Positions 24,967-35,139 of a DNA stretch of 64,000 bases are shown here, piece by piece. Under the pieces are notes generated by a model that was not told the origin of the DNA, did no database searches, and saw nothing but the letters and a program-made list of their open reading frames with translations. The DNA comes from Nostoc parmelioides FACHB-3921 (GTDB taxonomy: Bacteria > Cyanobacteriota > Cyanobacteriia > Cyanobacteriales > Nostocaceae). The stretch covers positions 1 through 64,000 of the forward strand of contig NZ_JACJQL010000006.1 in the NCBI RefSeq assembly GCF_014696625.1, in the 5' to 3' direction. The position numbers and the translations under genes were made by a program. The stretch's first letter is position 1. Each line of letters starts with the position of its first letter.

Positions 24967-25793
24967 AACAATGAATCCATGAGGTTCATGACCCGGATAG
25001 CTTGATCAGATATTGAGAGGGCGTTTGACTCTTGTGACATCTGATGTTCTAGCAATCCTTTAAGGGCAATGAGTTTGAAGCTGTTTTCGGCTTTGGCGTT
25101 AGCGATCGCTTCTGCTGCTGCCAAGTATCCAATTGCACCCAAATCTCCCAAGGCAACTCGTCGTAGGTTGAGGTCGTTACCTTCTAACACTTTTACCAGC
25201 AGCTCTCCATATACTGGTTCTTGCGTCAGTTGATACATTGCTCTAGCGGCGGCGCACTGCACTCGTGAGACTGGATGCTTTAGAAATGGCTGAATCAGAG
25301 GAATTGCATCAGTAGCACCAATAGCCCCTAAAGCTTCTAATACTGCTTCGTAGGGTTGGACTAGATGAGGTCGCCCTGTGACTTGCACGGCCTGTGCGAC
25401 TCCCCCATCAAGTAATTTGATGAGTGCTGGTGCTGCTGTTTTATCTTTGAGCATTTCTAAAGATTGGGCAGCTGCTTCACGCACGTAAAAGTCAGGACAC
25501 TCCAAGCAGTTAATTAAGCCTGGCACGGCTTTACGATCGCCCAATTTCCCTAATGCTCTGGCTGCATTGCGCCGCAAAGGATAACCACCAAGTTCAGTCC
25601 TATCGGCTTCATCCTCTAAGGCCGCGATTAAAGCATCAACAGCAGCACTTTCCTTCACCCGATACTTACCTAACCACCAAGCAGCATAATAGCGGAGACT
25701 TAAGTCTGATGATTGCAGATTAGCTATGGCTAGTTCTGGTGTTAGCTGTGGCCCGTTTTCTGCGGGAAATTCTTCCACACTGGATTCTATCAT
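24963..25793 (-). CDS. cpcE: Phycocyanobilin lyase subunit CpcE
   Basis: With CpcF it attaches (and can remove) phycocyanobilin at Cys84 of CpcA. The 276-residue protein is a HEAT/armadillo-type solenoid: RYYAAWWLGKY, YPLRRNAARALGKLGDRKAVPGL and RVQCAAARAMYQL are recurring helices. The start at 25793 lies 13 bases after the cpcD stop; a frame open to 25853 would overlap cpcD and is not family-like. It is clearly paralogous to pecE. Confidence 0.93.
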   Translation of the reverse strand: MIESSVEEFPAENGPQLTPELAIANLQSSDLSLRYYAAWWLGKYRVKESAAVDALIAALEDEADRTELGGYPLRRNAARALGKLGDRKAVPGLINCLECPDFYVREAAAQSLEMLKDKTAAPALIKLLDGGVAQAVQVTGRPHLVQPYEAVLEALGAIGATDAIPLIQPFLKHPVSRVQCAAARAMYQLTQEPVYGELLVKVLEGNDLNLRRVALGDLGAIGYLAAAEAIANAKAENSFKLIALKGLLEHQMSQESNALSISDQAIRVMNLMDSLL

Positions 25794-25806
25794 TACCAGG
25801 GCGCTA

Positions 25807-26049
25807 TTATGCCTCTGTGGAAACCAATTGCTCAATCTTGACGATTTTGCCACCCAAGCGGGTAATCCGTTGGTATTCTTCGTTCATCCGGCTGTATGGT
25901 ACTGTGATAAACACACTACCGCTATTGCGGATATTGTATTTGTTTTTGTCTGTTTCTGAGCTTTGCCGCAAGCCTACGACTTCGTAGCGAAATACTCGAC
26001 TAGCAGAAGAAGAAACGCTACCAGCCCCAAGTGTGGTTTGACCGAACAT
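25807..26049 (-). CDS. cpcD: Phycocyanin rod-capping linker CpcD
   Basis: The 80-residue CpcD (MFGQTTLGAGS start) caps the distal end of phycocyanin rods. It is one CpcD-type domain with VFRYEVVGLRQ and a Y-x-x-I-x-x-x-GGKIV ending, the same fold found at the C-termini of CpcC and PecC. The start at 26049 has AGGAGA upstream; a frame open to 26076 reads through that site. Confidence 0.93.
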   Translation of the reverse strand: MFGQTTLGAGSVSSSASRVFRYEVVGLRQSSETDKNKYNIRNSGSVFITVPYSRMNEEYQRITRLGGKIVKIEQLVSTEA

Positions 26050-26142
26050 TACTTCTCTATCTCCTATTGTTGTCATCTTAGTTGACAGTTAACTGTTGAT
26101 AGTTAACCGTTTAACACTGACTACTGACAAAATCCACGTATT

Positions 26143-27003
26143 TTACGCAGAGGTGACACTAACGATTTTGCCGCCCTGCTTGTGAACTTGCTGGATCTTG
26201 TCAGAGAGTCGCTCGTAAGGTACTATGAATACCGTGCTACTCCGGCGGACACTGGGGTAGCCAGGGTTACGAATTCCGGTAACTTCTAGTCGATAAACGC
26301 GATCGCCTTCACCTACGGCATTACCCAAGTTTCTCTTGGGAGCTACATCTGCTGAAGCCCGGAAACCCCAACTATCATTACTTCCAGATGGCCCCACGAT
26401 TGTAGAAGCTTTGTTGCTAGCTAATTCCTGCGCTAATCGAGACCTAGTACCTTCTACTTGAGCGCGATCGCTGTTAGCATAACCACGGTATAAACGGAAA
26501 ATCCGGTTAAAACCTGCGGTTTTCTGTCCTACTTGAGTCTCAAAACCACGGTAGTAAGGAACGACGTTATCACCGAAGTTGCTTTGATACTCCCATGAAT
26601 CTATGTAGGAGTCTATTTCGGCATCGTAACCTTTGTTTTGGTACAAGTCCAGGTGGTAAACAACTTCTGACTCATCGTAAGGCGCACGACCCAACAGGTG
26701 TTTGTAGTTAAGTTCGATTAGCCGAGTTTGGAAGCTGTTGTAGAAAAATTTCTTTTTGTAGAGTTCTGATTTAGCAACGCTACGCACAAATTCACGCACT
26801 GTCAGATTGCCATCTCTCAATAGAGACTCTGCACTTACAAGGCGCTCTGATGCCAGTATGTAATCATTACCCAAAACGTGCCGATAAACGGCGCGAATTA
26901 CTAACTCTACTTCTTCTCTGCTAGCTTTGGGGCGTAATTCTACTTTAGGTGCGTCGCTAAAAGGCTCTGTTCCCAGCCTAGATGCTGCTGCTGTAATTGC
27001 CAT
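26143..27003 (-). CDS. cpcC: Phycocyanin-associated rod linker CpcC
   Basis: CpcC joins phycocyanin hexamers within the rod. Residues ~18-190 form the PBS_linker_poly domain ([39 protein letters not shown]) and residues ~230-286 a CpcD-type domain ending [10 protein letters not shown]. The length of 286 fits the 32-kDa rod linker. It follows cpcA after a 137-base spacer that contains a strong hairpin, which explains lower expression than cpcBA. Confidence 0.95.
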
Positions 27004-27066
27004 TTTAAGTTTCCCCTATTTTTTTTGCCGATTATAACTACCGACAGCTATTCCTAGATAAAACTA

Positions 27067-27131
27067 TGCCCGGAACGAGATTCAACTGCTAGGTGATTAC
27101 TACATCCAGCACTTGCACCCCTTTCCGGGCA
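27067..27131 (-). promoter_or_regulatory. Hairpin between cpcA and cpcC (processing/attenuation)
   Basis: TGCCCGGAA (27067-27075) and TTCCGGGCA (27123-27131) are perfect 9-bp arms around a 47-base loop, starting just 9 bases after the cpcA stop. Hairpins here are known in cpc operons to stabilise the abundant cpcBA mRNA and reduce read-through to linkers. No T-run follows it. Confidence 0.65.
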
Positions 27132-27140
27132 GGAAGCTAT

Positions 27141-27632
27141 CTAGCTGAGAGCGTTGATAGCGTAGTCGATGTAGGTGTTAGCTTCGTTAGCAGCTTGACC
27201 GCTCAAACCATGATTAGCTTTGATGTGCTTGAGAGCTTCAACATACCAGCTAGGAGATAGGTCAAAGGTGCTGTTGATTTCAGCTAAACCAGCAATTAAG
27301 TATTCATCCAAGGGGCCAGTACCACCAGCAACTAAGCTATAGGTGATGATGCGTAGGTAGTGACCAACGTCACGAGCGCACTTGGATTTACCACGGCTGT
27401 CAGCAGCGAACTGAGGGCCGGGGGTTTGGGTTGTGTAAGGGAATTTTTGGTAAACAGCTTGGGTTGCACCATCGATCAAACGTTGAGCGTTGGAGGTCAA
27501 ACCACGAGCAGCTTCTAAGCTAGCAGCAGCGCGCTCATAACGACCACGAGCTGATTGTAATTCGGTGTTGCCTAAGAAGCGACCTTGGGTGTCAGCAGCT
27601 GCGATTGCTTCGGTAATGGGGGTTTTAACCAT
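27141..27632 (-). CDS. cpcA: Phycocyanin alpha subunit CpcA
   Basis: The 163-residue globin-like antenna subunit carries phycocyanobilin on Cys84, seen in [12 protein letters not shown]. With CpcB it forms the (alpha-beta)6 hexamers of the phycobilisome rods on the thylakoid surface. The CpcE/CpcF lyase for this site is encoded downstream. CTAAGGAGAA lies before the ATG, a strong ribosome binding site. Confidence 0.98.
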
Positions 27633-27721
27633 GATGTAAAATTCTCCTTAGTAATTTCGTAGTTTTTACCTGTTACCTAAAATAATTAGGTTTCAGTAGG
27701 TGCTGGACTTGTCAGTTAAAA

Positions 27722-28243
27722 TTAACCAACAGCAGCAGCAGCGCGATCAAAGTAGCTAGCAACTTCAGAGATCAATTGGCTGCAATCACCTTTGGTGATA
27801 CCGTTGGGGTCGTTAGCGATGCCAACAGCAGCATCTTTCATTTTTTGAACGCCAACAGCTACGGAAGAACCAGGAGTTCCCAAAGCTTGGTATGTTTCGC
27901 GCAAGCCATTCAAGCAGCGATCGTCTAGAACACTAGCATCGCCAGCGAGGATAGCGTAGGTGACGTAACGCAAGATGATTTCCATGTCGCGTAGACAAGC
28001 AGCCATGCGACGGTTGGTGTAAGCGTTACCACCAGGAGCAATCAACTGGGGTTGTTCTTCAAACAACGCACGAGCAGCGTTGGTAACGATCGCAGAAGCG
28101 TTGCTGGTGATGCGGTTAACAACATCCAAGCGCTTGTTGCCTTCTTTAACAACATTTGCCAATGCGTCTAGTTGTTCGTTGCTCAGGAACTCGCCTCTGG
28201 AGTCAGCTTGAGAAACCACCTTGGTAAATACGTCTAATGTCAT
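27722..28243 (-). CDS. cpcB: Phycocyanin beta subunit CpcB
   Basis: The 173-residue beta subunit binds two bilins, at Cys82 ([13 protein letters not shown]) and Cys153 ([11 protein letters not shown]). Asn72, methylated in this family, falls in [12 protein letters not shown]. It is the first cpc gene and follows a ~590-base leader, matching high independent expression. AGGAGATT precedes the ATG. Confidence 0.98.
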
Positions 28244-28831
28244 GGACTTTAATCTCCTAATTCTGGTTTGAGAGATGTCTGAATTAAAACTGGCTATGTT
28301 TTATTTCTTGGAAACGGTTGTAAACAGACCAGGGATCAAACTACTTCTCACGGTTAGTCTCAAAATTCCTTGCCACTTCCATGAATGAGAAAAATGAGAA
28401 ACTGGGGTGATTTTATGAGAAGCTGGCAAACTTTGTGAATCGATTGCCTCGTTTAACTTTTGTCTGTCGTTTAACCCCTCCAGCTTATGTTTATACAATG
28501 CTATAGATCCTATTTTTGTTACAAATTGTGAATAAATAAGTTGCATGAATAAGAACCCCCTCAAATGCTTTACATACAAGGGCTAGAACTGAGAAAAAGG
28601 CTGTTATCCCGTAACACAACTTCATAAATCAGTGATTTTAGGCAAAATATTTGTGTCTTAATATTTTTTTAAGAGTTGCAAAAACCTAGTGATGACAATG
28701 TATTGCTGTTTTACGCCATTTTTTTCCACAGGATGGTTTTTGTGAATAAACGTAAAATTAATCTTTCGCAACATTTGTAAAGAGCCGAAATTGGGGACTG
28801 GGGAAATCTGTCAGTTCCTCCCCCTCGCTCC
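28244..28831 (-). promoter_or_regulatory. Leader and promoter region of the cpc operon
   Basis: The 588 bases between pecF and cpcB hold no supported gene; a 92-codon frame here has no family features. The region is AT-rich with HIP1-free DNA, as expected for the strong cpc promoter(s) and a long 5' leader. I cannot place the start sites from sequence alone. Confidence 0.6.
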
Positions 28832-29353
28832 CTAACTCAAGGCGATCGCCATACGTGAGCGAACAACTGGATCGCTTTCTTGGGCGATCGCCTGTTGTAA
28901 AGCAGCTTTAGCTTTTGGCGTGGCAATTTCTTGTAAGGAGACCGCAGCAGCGTAACGTAAACCCCAATCTTCGGGTGTAAGTAATGCCCAAATTAACTTT
29001 TCTTGAGCATTGTTGATTATTTCTGTATTACTAGTGGTGCTGGCTATTTTTCCTAACCCTCGTGCAGCAATGCGGCGGACATTACCTTGACAGTGATTGG
29101 CTACACTTGTCCCCACTACCTCGGCTAATAAGTTTAGCGCCCTTGCATCACCAATTTGAGCTAAAACTTGAATGATTTGGGCTTGAAAACCTTGATCTTG
29201 AGAATCATCATAAGCAGCAATTAACAAATTCACTGTGATGCTTCCCAATTTGATTAATTCATCTACAGCCGCACTTCTAACAGCAGGATGGTGATGATGA
29301 AATGCTTCGATTAAATTGGTAATAGCGTCTACGCTCAATGAAGCTTGATTCAT
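28832..29353 (-). CDS. pecF: Phycoviolobilin lyase-isomerase subunit PecF
   Basis: PecE/PecF attaches phycocyanobilin to PecA and isomerises it to phycoviolobilin; PecF carries the isomerase function. The 173-residue protein has HEAT-like helices (HHHHPAVRSAAVDELIKLG) and the short motif NHCQGNVRRIAARGLGK, with the His-Cys pair known to matter for isomerisation. It follows pecE after a heptamer repeat tract. Confidence 0.93.
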   Translation of the reverse strand: MNQASLSVDAITNLIEAFHHHHPAVRSAAVDELIKLGSITVNLLIAAYDDSQDQGFQAQIIQVLAQIGDARALNLLAEVVGTSVANHCQGNVRRIAARGLGKIASTTSNTEIINNAQEKLIWALLTPEDWGLRYAAAVSLQEIATPKAKAALQQAIAQESDPVVRSRMAIALS

Positions 29354-29411
29354 AATTTATTTCTGGATAAAACAACGCAACACAAAAAGGACTGGAGATA
29401 TTAATAACAAA

Positions 29412-29451
29412 CCAATCCCCAATCCCCAATCCCCAATCCCCAATCCCCAAT
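29412..29451. repeat. Heptamer tandem repeat (CCAATCC)n between pecE and pecF
   Basis: Five perfect CCAATCC units and a partial sixth. This is the short tandemly repeated repetitive (STRR) type typical of heterocystous cyanobacteria. It fills most of the pecE-pecF spacer. Confidence 0.85.
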
Positions 29452-29466
29452 ATTCAGTTATGAGTT

Positions 29467-30228
29467 TTAAAGTTGAATTAATAAATCATCAATTGCTCCA
29501 AATAATAAAGCTGCTTTTTCATGATTAACACTATTATTATTCAACATAGCTTCAAGAATACGCTTTAAATTTAAGAGCTTTAAGCTATTAGGAACCTGAG
29601 CCGCTAAGATTGCCTGTACTGCTTGTTGATGAGCAACTGCACCCAAGTCAAATACCGCCGCCCAACGTAAATACATATTGTCATGATTGAGATTTTTGAC
29701 AATACGTTCGATGTATTCAGACTCTTGGGTGAGAAGATACATATATCTAGCGGCTGCACATTGCACACGCTCAGAATGATGCTGAAGAAAAGGTTCAATT
29801 TGTGGACGGGCTGACCAGACTTGTAGAGTAGCTAAAGCTTCGATTAAAGCTTCATAAGGTTGTGCTTGACTGGATTGCAAAAGATTGAGCAAAGGAATCA
29901 CAGCTCGTTTGTCACCGATCGCCGCTAAAGAGCAAATTACTGCTTCCCTGAGACGTAAATCTTCATCACATTCCAATGCTGCAATTAACGCTGGTACAGC
30001 TTGGGGATTTTTCAACAGTCCTAAAGCCCGTGCAGCCTGACGACGCAGAGGATACCCTCCTGATGGGATGCGATAGCGTTCATCAAATAAGGCTTCACAT
30101 AGCGCCGTAAAACCAGCCTGTACGTCATGTTTACCCAACCACCAAGCAGCATAATAACGGATTTGGTTATCCTCACCAGATAAAGCTGCGATCGCTGTTT
30201 CTGGAGAAAGAATTGGTTCAGATGTCAC
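29467..30228 (-). CDS. pecE: Phycoviolobilin lyase-isomerase subunit PecE
   Basis: PecE is the lyase partner of PecF. The 253-residue HEAT-type solenoid parallels CpcE closely (IRYYAAWWLGKHDVQAG, YPLRRQAARALGLLKNPQAVPALI, RVQCAAARYMYLLTQE). It lies 72 bases after pecC. Confidence 0.94.
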   Translation of the reverse strand: MTSEPILSPETAIAALSGEDNQIRYYAAWWLGKHDVQAGFTALCEALFDERYRIPSGGYPLRRQAARALGLLKNPQAVPALIAALECDEDLRLREAVICSLAAIGDKRAVIPLLNLLQSSQAQPYEALIEALATLQVWSARPQIEPFLQHHSERVQCAAARYMYLLTQESEYIERIVKNLNHDNMYLRWAAVFDLGAVAHQQAVQAILAAQVPNSLKLLNLKRILEAMLNNNSVNHEKAALLFGAIDDLLIQL

Positions 30229-30300
30229 ATCACTTCGCTCCGAAATTTAAAATTTACTCAGATACCCAACTTGAAGAAGTCGGGTATCTAGCAACCATTT

Positions 30301-31137
30301 CTACACTTGAGAAATCTTGACTATCTTTCCACCACGCTTATGAATTTCTTGGTAAGTAGCAGAAAGTCTTTCATAGGAAACGGTGTAAACCTGTCGGCTG
30401 CGACGGATTGCTACGTTTGTATTCAATCCACCGGCGATCGCTTCAATTACAAACATCCGATTATCACCCTTTGTCGCAGAACTGATTAACGTCGGCGCTG
30501 CGGAAACAAAGTTTGTCCCGGCGGAAGTTGGTGGCAAAATTCCATTAGGTAAATTCAGGGAAACTTTTGTTCGTAAACGAGAATTTTTCCGTCCCATTTG
30601 TGCATTATCGCTATTACCCCGACCGCGATAAAGCTCACATATGCGATTAAATCCTACTGTTTTCATCCCAGGAATTGATTGGAATCCACGGTAATAAGGA
30701 ACAATAGAATTACCAAAAGCATTTTCGTATTCTGGACTGTAAATGTAAGCATCAATGTCAGCATCGTAGCCACGAGCAGCATAAATGTCTACATGATCAG
30801 CAATCTCTGATTGATCGTACGGTGCGCGTCCCAGTAAATGCTTATAGTTTAATTCGATCAAACGCACTTGAGAGTTTTTATAAAAAAAGCATTCTTTGTA
30901 AAATTCAGATTTGGCTAAAATCTCTACAAATTGCCGCACACTGATTTTGCCATTTCTTAACAAAGCTTCCGCACTCGTAAATTTTTGACTAGCATATATT
31001 CCTTGCCGTCCAAATATTTGTTCATAAGCAGCCCGGAATACTTTTTGTAAATCATCCTCGCTCCAATTTTGGCGCAGTTCAACTTTATTGCCAATGGCAT
31101 CTCTAATTGCTAGCCTTTCTGCGACTGAACCACTCAT
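30301..31137 (-). CDS. pecC: Phycoerythrocyanin-associated rod linker PecC
   Basis: PecC joins phycoerythrocyanin to the rods. The start at 31137 ([13 protein letters not shown]), preceded by GGAGAG, gives 278 residues, the known family size; a frame open to 31251 enters non-conserved sequence. It has a PBS_linker_poly domain ([23 protein letters not shown]) and a C-terminal CpcD-type domain ending [10 protein letters not shown]. Confidence 0.95.
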   Translation of the reverse strand: MSGSVAERLAIRDAIGNKVELRQNWSEDDLQKVFRAAYEQIFGRQGIYASQKFTSAEALLRNGKISVRQFVEILAKSEFYKECFFYKNSQVRLIELNYKHLLGRAPYDQSEIADHVDIYAARGYDADIDAYIYSPEYENAFGNSIVPYYRGFQSIPGMKTVGFNRICELYRGRGNSDNAQMGRKNSRLRTKVSLNLPNGILPPTSAGTNFVSAAPTLISSATKGDNRMFVIEAIAGGLNTNVAIRRSRQVYTVSYERLSATYQEIHKRGGKIVKISQV

Positions 31138-31283
31138 TTTGACCAACTCTCCTTCCGCAATTTTTTGATCATAAATTTGGGTCTTGGAAAATAGAAAAAT
31201 GCTGCAATTATCTTCATCACAGTTACAAAGTAACTCACATGAATTGAGCAATTACCTATTTCCCAAGACCCACAAGCTTTGTC

Positions 31284-31772
31284 TTAACTTAAAGCGTTAA
31301 TTGCATAGTTCAGGTAGATGTTAGCTTCACCTGCAACATCACCATTTAAACCGTGATTGTCGCGGACAAATTCTAGTGCAGCTACATACCAGCTAGGAGA
31401 TAAACCAAGGGCGCTGTTGAGTTCGCTTAAACCAGATACTACATATTCATCTAAGGGGCCAGTACCACCAACTACACAGCAATAGCTGATAGTACGAAGA
31501 TAGTGGTCAATATCACGAACACACTTGGATTTACCTTCTGGAGTGGAAGCGTATTGAGGCCCACTCATTTGAGTGGTGTAAGGGAATTTTTGATAAACAT
31601 GATTTGCTGCTGCTTCTGCCCATTTTTTGCCATTGTTAGAGAATGCTTGAGCAGCTGCTAAACCAGCACGAGCGCGGTTAAAACGACCAAAAACTGCTTG
31701 CATTTCCGTGTTGCTGAGGTAGGAACCACGAACATCAGCAGCAGAGATTGCTTCGGTCAAAGGTGTTTTCAT
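31284..31772 (-). CDS. pecA: Phycoerythrocyanin alpha subunit PecA
   Basis: The 162-residue subunit carries phycoviolobilin on Cys84 ([12 protein letters not shown]), extending light harvesting toward yellow-green light. It forms (alpha-beta) units with PecB at the outer end of the rods. Cys residues CC near position 98 (ISYCCVVGG) are not present in CpcA. Confidence 0.97.
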   Translation of the reverse strand: MKTPLTEAISAADVRGSYLSNTEMQAVFGRFNRARAGLAAAQAFSNNGKKWAEAAANHVYQKFPYTTQMSGPQYASTPEGKSKCVRDIDHYLRTISYCCVVGGTGPLDEYVVSGLSELNSALGLSPSWYVAALEFVRDNHGLNGDVAGEANIYLNYAINALS

Positions 31773-31846
31773 ACTTCTCCTAATCTCCTCGATCTGTGAT
31801 TAATTACTAACAGTCAGTTTGAAAAAAGTTTTGGAAAAAAATCTAA

Positions 31847-32365
31847 TTAAACAACCGCAGAAGCAGCGCGATCAAAATAGCTAGCTAACTCAGCAATTAA
31901 CTGACTACAATCACCTTTAGTAATGCCTTTGGAGTCATTGGCAATTGCAATTGCTGCATCTTTCATTTTTTGGATTCCAGATGCTACTGCATCCCCAGGA
32001 GTACCCAAAGCTTGATACGTTTCCCTCAGACCATTTAAGCAGCGATCGTCCATGACACTAGCATCACCTGCTAATACAGAATAGGTCACATAACGCAGAA
32101 TAAATCCTAAATCACGGATACAAGCAGCTTGGTTACGATTGTGGAAACAAGCACCACCAGCATTAAATATTTGTGGACGTTCAGCCACTAAAGCACGATA
32201 AGCATTAGCCACAATGGAGGAAGCATTACTTGTTAGTCTGTTAACTATATCTAAACGCTTATTACTATCAGCAACTAATGCCGATAATGCGTTGATTTCA
32301 TCTCCACTCAGATAATTACCTTTTCTATCTGCCTGTTCAACTACTTTGGAAAAAGCATCGAGCAT
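31847..32365 (-). CDS. pecB: Phycoerythrocyanin beta subunit PecB
   Basis: The 172-residue beta subunit binds phycocyanobilin at Cys82-equivalent ([13 protein letters not shown]) and at Cys153-equivalent ([11 protein letters not shown]). It is the first gene of the pec unit. The ribosome binding site TAGGAGGAAAGA precedes the ATG. Close likeness to CpcB across the whole length shows common descent. Confidence 0.97.
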   Translation of the reverse strand: MLDAFSKVVEQADRKGNYLSGDEINALSALVADSNKRLDIVNRLTSNASSIVANAYRALVAERPQIFNAGGACFHNRNQAACIRDLGFILRYVTYSVLAGDASVMDDRCLNGLRETYQALGTPGDAVASGIQKMKDAAIAIANDSKGITKGDCSQLIAELASYFDRAASAVV

Positions 32366-33372
32366 CTTTCTTTCCTCCTAAAGGTCATTGCAGCTTTTTA
32401 TAAGGTCGATTGCAATTATTGTTACTATTTGGAAAACAAATATTCAAGCAGGATTAACTCCCCTATATTATCTTGGGGAACTGCAATTATGTGCGATTTC
32501 TTATTAGGAAAACAGCAATTTGTTTTCTGTTTTTTAATTGCTTTTAAAACCTTAGTTCGTATTTTATATATGGCTTGAGTGAATTTATTATTAAGTTTTG
32601 TAAGATAGTGTTAATCCATACAGACTTCTCTAAAAATTATTGTTTTGTAAAGGTTGTAATGCCTTTAGATAAAAAACTGTTTAACAATTAAATAATATTG
32701 TTTACTTTACTTAATAAATCCTTGAGTATAATTTCTACTGTGGTAGCCAATCTAGCTTATATATACTTTCATGCTGACAGTAGAAGTTGATAAACAAAGC
32801 TAAAGCAGAATTCTTATCAAAAAAATCTGTGTTTTAGATAACAATCTTCGGTTTTTATTTTGTGGCTAAAAATGATAATAATTTTCAAGACTAATATTCA
32901 TCACAATTATTAATAGCCTGTTAACTGCTGTTTATAAGCAATTCGCGCATTATTACTAGCAATTATTTGATTTATCAAGAAAAACCTATATGTAATGTTT
33001 TGTGAACTTGAGTAACAAAATATCGAAAAATTTTTTTTATTCTCATTTTTTAGAGGTACACAGGTTAACTGACATCTTGCACCTTCTCAATAAGCCAGTG
33101 GTGGATACTGCTTACCCTAAGAAATAATCAGCCTTTTAGCCTGTAATTTTGGCAATAAGAGAGTGGTGCAAAGTATAGCTGTTGACGGTTGACAGACTTG
33201 AAAGTCTTGTGTTGTCAGGGTTTGATCTTGGCTTGATTTCCTAATCTATCTGGCTACGGCTATATAAGTTAACGTGCGCCTCCGTTAGAGACTCACGTTA
33301 AGTTAAAACAGAATTCCATAATTTTTCATTTGAAAACCCAGTCCCCAATACCTTTGACAGGTTTAAGCACGG
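32366..33372 (-). promoter_or_regulatory. Long AT-rich upstream region of the pec operon
   Basis: About 1 kb without a gene between pecB and the pseudouridine synthase. The pecB-proximal ~650 bases are very AT-rich and should hold the pec promoter, which responds to light and nitrogen in this group. A ~90-bp dispersed repeat copy lies at 33177-33266. I see no tRNA or other named RNA. Confidence 0.5.
33177..33266 (-). repeat. Dispersed ~90-bp repeat, copy B
   Basis: Reading the minus strand, this copy has AGCCAGATAGATTAGGAAAT, AAACCCTGACAACACAAGAC and ends GTCAACCGTCAACAGCTATA, matching copies A (9424-9533) and C (54110-54183). It lies between pecB and the downstream gene. Confidence 0.7.
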
Positions 33373-34311
33373 TTAAGAAGAAATGGATGCTCTGCGTCGG
33401 AGAATTTCTAAGAGTGTTGTAAAGCTTTGTGGAGGCGTTGCTGTGACTTCAACCCAATCTCCAGTAATTGGATGTTGCAATCTCAATCGCCAAGCGTGGA
33501 GTGCTTGACCAGGTAAATTTACGCCTACAGAACGACCGGAACCATAAACGGGGTCGCCGACAATAGGATGACCTATTTTGGCGCTGTGAACTCGAATTTG
33601 GTGTGTGCGTCCGGTTTCGAGTTGGAAATGAATTAGGGTGAAGTTCCCCAAACGTTCCTGTATTTGCCAATGGGTGATGGCTGACCTTCCCCCTTCTTCT
33701 ATAGGGACAACAGCCATTTTCTTGCGGTCTTGGGGATGGCGACCGATGGGTAAATCTACTTTGCCACTTGCAGTTTTTGGCGCACCGTATACTACACCTA
33801 AATATTCTCGCCGTGCGGTTTTGGCTTGGAGTTGTGCTTGGATGTGTTTATACGCGATGTCGGTTTTAGCGATCGCAATTGCCCCTGTTGTATCTTTATC
33901 TAAACGATGGACAATTCCCGGCCTCTGCACACCACCAATACCAGGAAGATCAGGACAATGTGCCAACAAAGCATTTACCAAGGTGCCATGAGAATGTCCT
34001 GGTGCAGGGTGGACGACTAAATCAGCCGGCTTGTTGAGAATGAGTAACTGGTCATCCTCGTAGAGAATATCTAAGGGAATATCTTCTGCTTGTAGTTCTA
34101 GGGGTTGCGCTTCGGGAACTTCTAAGGTGATGCGATCGCCTACTTTCAGGTTAATCTTTTTAGATGTACAAATTTTGCCATTAACTTGGACTTTTCCCTG
34201 TTCAATTAACTGCTGAATCCGAGAACGAGATAAATCGGGTAATTCTTCTGCCAGATAACGGTCTATGCGTGCGCTGTTTTCTTCAACTTCTAAGTAAAAT
34301 TCGTTCAACAT
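33373..34311 (-). CDS. RluA-family 23S rRNA pseudouridine synthase (RluD-like)
   Basis: The 312-residue protein has an N-terminal S4 RNA-binding domain (residues ~15-75, RSRIQQLIEQGKVQVNGK) and a synthase domain with HRLDKDTTGAIAIAK, containing the catalytic Asp, and QLETGRTHQIRVH. This order is typical of RluD, which acts on 23S rRNA helix 69. Exact target sites are inferred. The gene stands alone. Confidence 0.92.
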   Translation of the reverse strand: MLNEFYLEVEENSARIDRYLAEELPDLSRSRIQQLIEQGKVQVNGKICTSKKINLKVGDRITLEVPEAQPLELQAEDIPLDILYEDDQLLILNKPADLVVHPAPGHSHGTLVNALLAHCPDLPGIGGVQRPGIVHRLDKDTTGAIAIAKTDIAYKHIQAQLQAKTARREYLGVVYGAPKTASGKVDLPIGRHPQDRKKMAVVPIEEGGRSAITHWQIQERLGNFTLIHFQLETGRTHQIRVHSAKIGHPIVGDPVYGSGRSVGVNLPGQALHAWRLRLQHPITGDWVEVTATPPQSFTTLLEILRRRASISS

Positions 34312-35139
34312 TCAGGATTGGGGACAAATAATATTAATACAATGTTAAATAATTATAAAAATGTGGTTTCTACTGTACGGTTTTTAACCCTCAGGATAAC
34401 TAATGAGTCAATACATATTCAAACATCATCCTGATTCTACCGTCATTCACATTTCCTTTAAGCATTAGCCATAAAGTTTATATATTATTTTTATTTGCCT
34501 AGATAAATTAGAGTAACCTAGCTTGTAGTGAGCCATTACTTGCGTATCTACCTTTGGAAAAAATAGGATTTTTATAGTGAAAATCTGCTATTGACATTTT
34601 GCAAGTGATGTCCGTGGAAAATCTGGCAAACAACATCTCTAAAATCTCCAACTTGGGTAACTACTAAAGCAACACTTACTTAGTAAGTAAAAAAACAAGT
34701 ATTTTGTCACCCAACCGTATTTAAGCTTGATATACCGTAATTTTACGTTATACAGTAAAAACACAGATAATACTTTTGCTACTGATGGGTTTGAGCCAAT
34801 AACTATACGTGTAGTACTTAAGGTACTGTTAGATTAGCCAAGTTAATGAAAGATACAGAAAAGCAACCTGATTTTTGAAAAAATGTTTTCTAGTAATCGG
34901 TTGAGCAATTTTTCTGTTTGACATCATGAAACTATTCCACTTAGAGGAGTCGCACTGACGATGTGCAACTGCTTAGTGGAAATATTGGCGTGGAAATAAA
35001 AAATAAAGACTGAGGGTGTTGATTTAAAAGTAAATTGCTGAATTTAGCTAAACATATCATCAGAAATATATTTGCCTACAGTAAAAGCCTTTTCACTAAT
35101 TTTTATTTTAAATCTTGATTTAATAACAGAGCGATCGCC
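34312..35139. other. Long upstream region of patA
   Basis: The 828 bases between divergent genes hold no open frame of interest. An imperfect hairpin lies at 34935-34982 (TTCCAC / GTGGAA ends). The rest is AT-rich. patA is developmentally important, so a long leader or promoter region is reasonable. Confidence 0.5.
34935..34982. promoter_or_regulatory. Imperfect 48-base hairpin upstream of patA
   Basis: TTCCACT..AG..GT.GCAC pairs with GTGC.AC..CT.AGTGGAA around a TGACGAT loop. It lies 158 bases before the patA ATG. It could be an mRNA leader structure or an operator; nothing in sequence decides. Confidence 0.45.

Noticed and set aside
25794..25853. Extended CpcE start overlapping cpcD
   Set aside because: The extra 20 residues come from cpcD DNA in another frame; the start at 25793 gives the normal 276 residues.
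28301..28579. 92-codon minus-strand frame in the cpc leader
   Set aside because: No family features, uneven composition, and it lies in the expected cpc promoter and leader region.
29412..29451. CRISPR array from the CCAATCC tandem tract
   Set aside because: Seven-base units with no spacers; it is a heptamer STRR, as are the tracts at 36501 and 24869.
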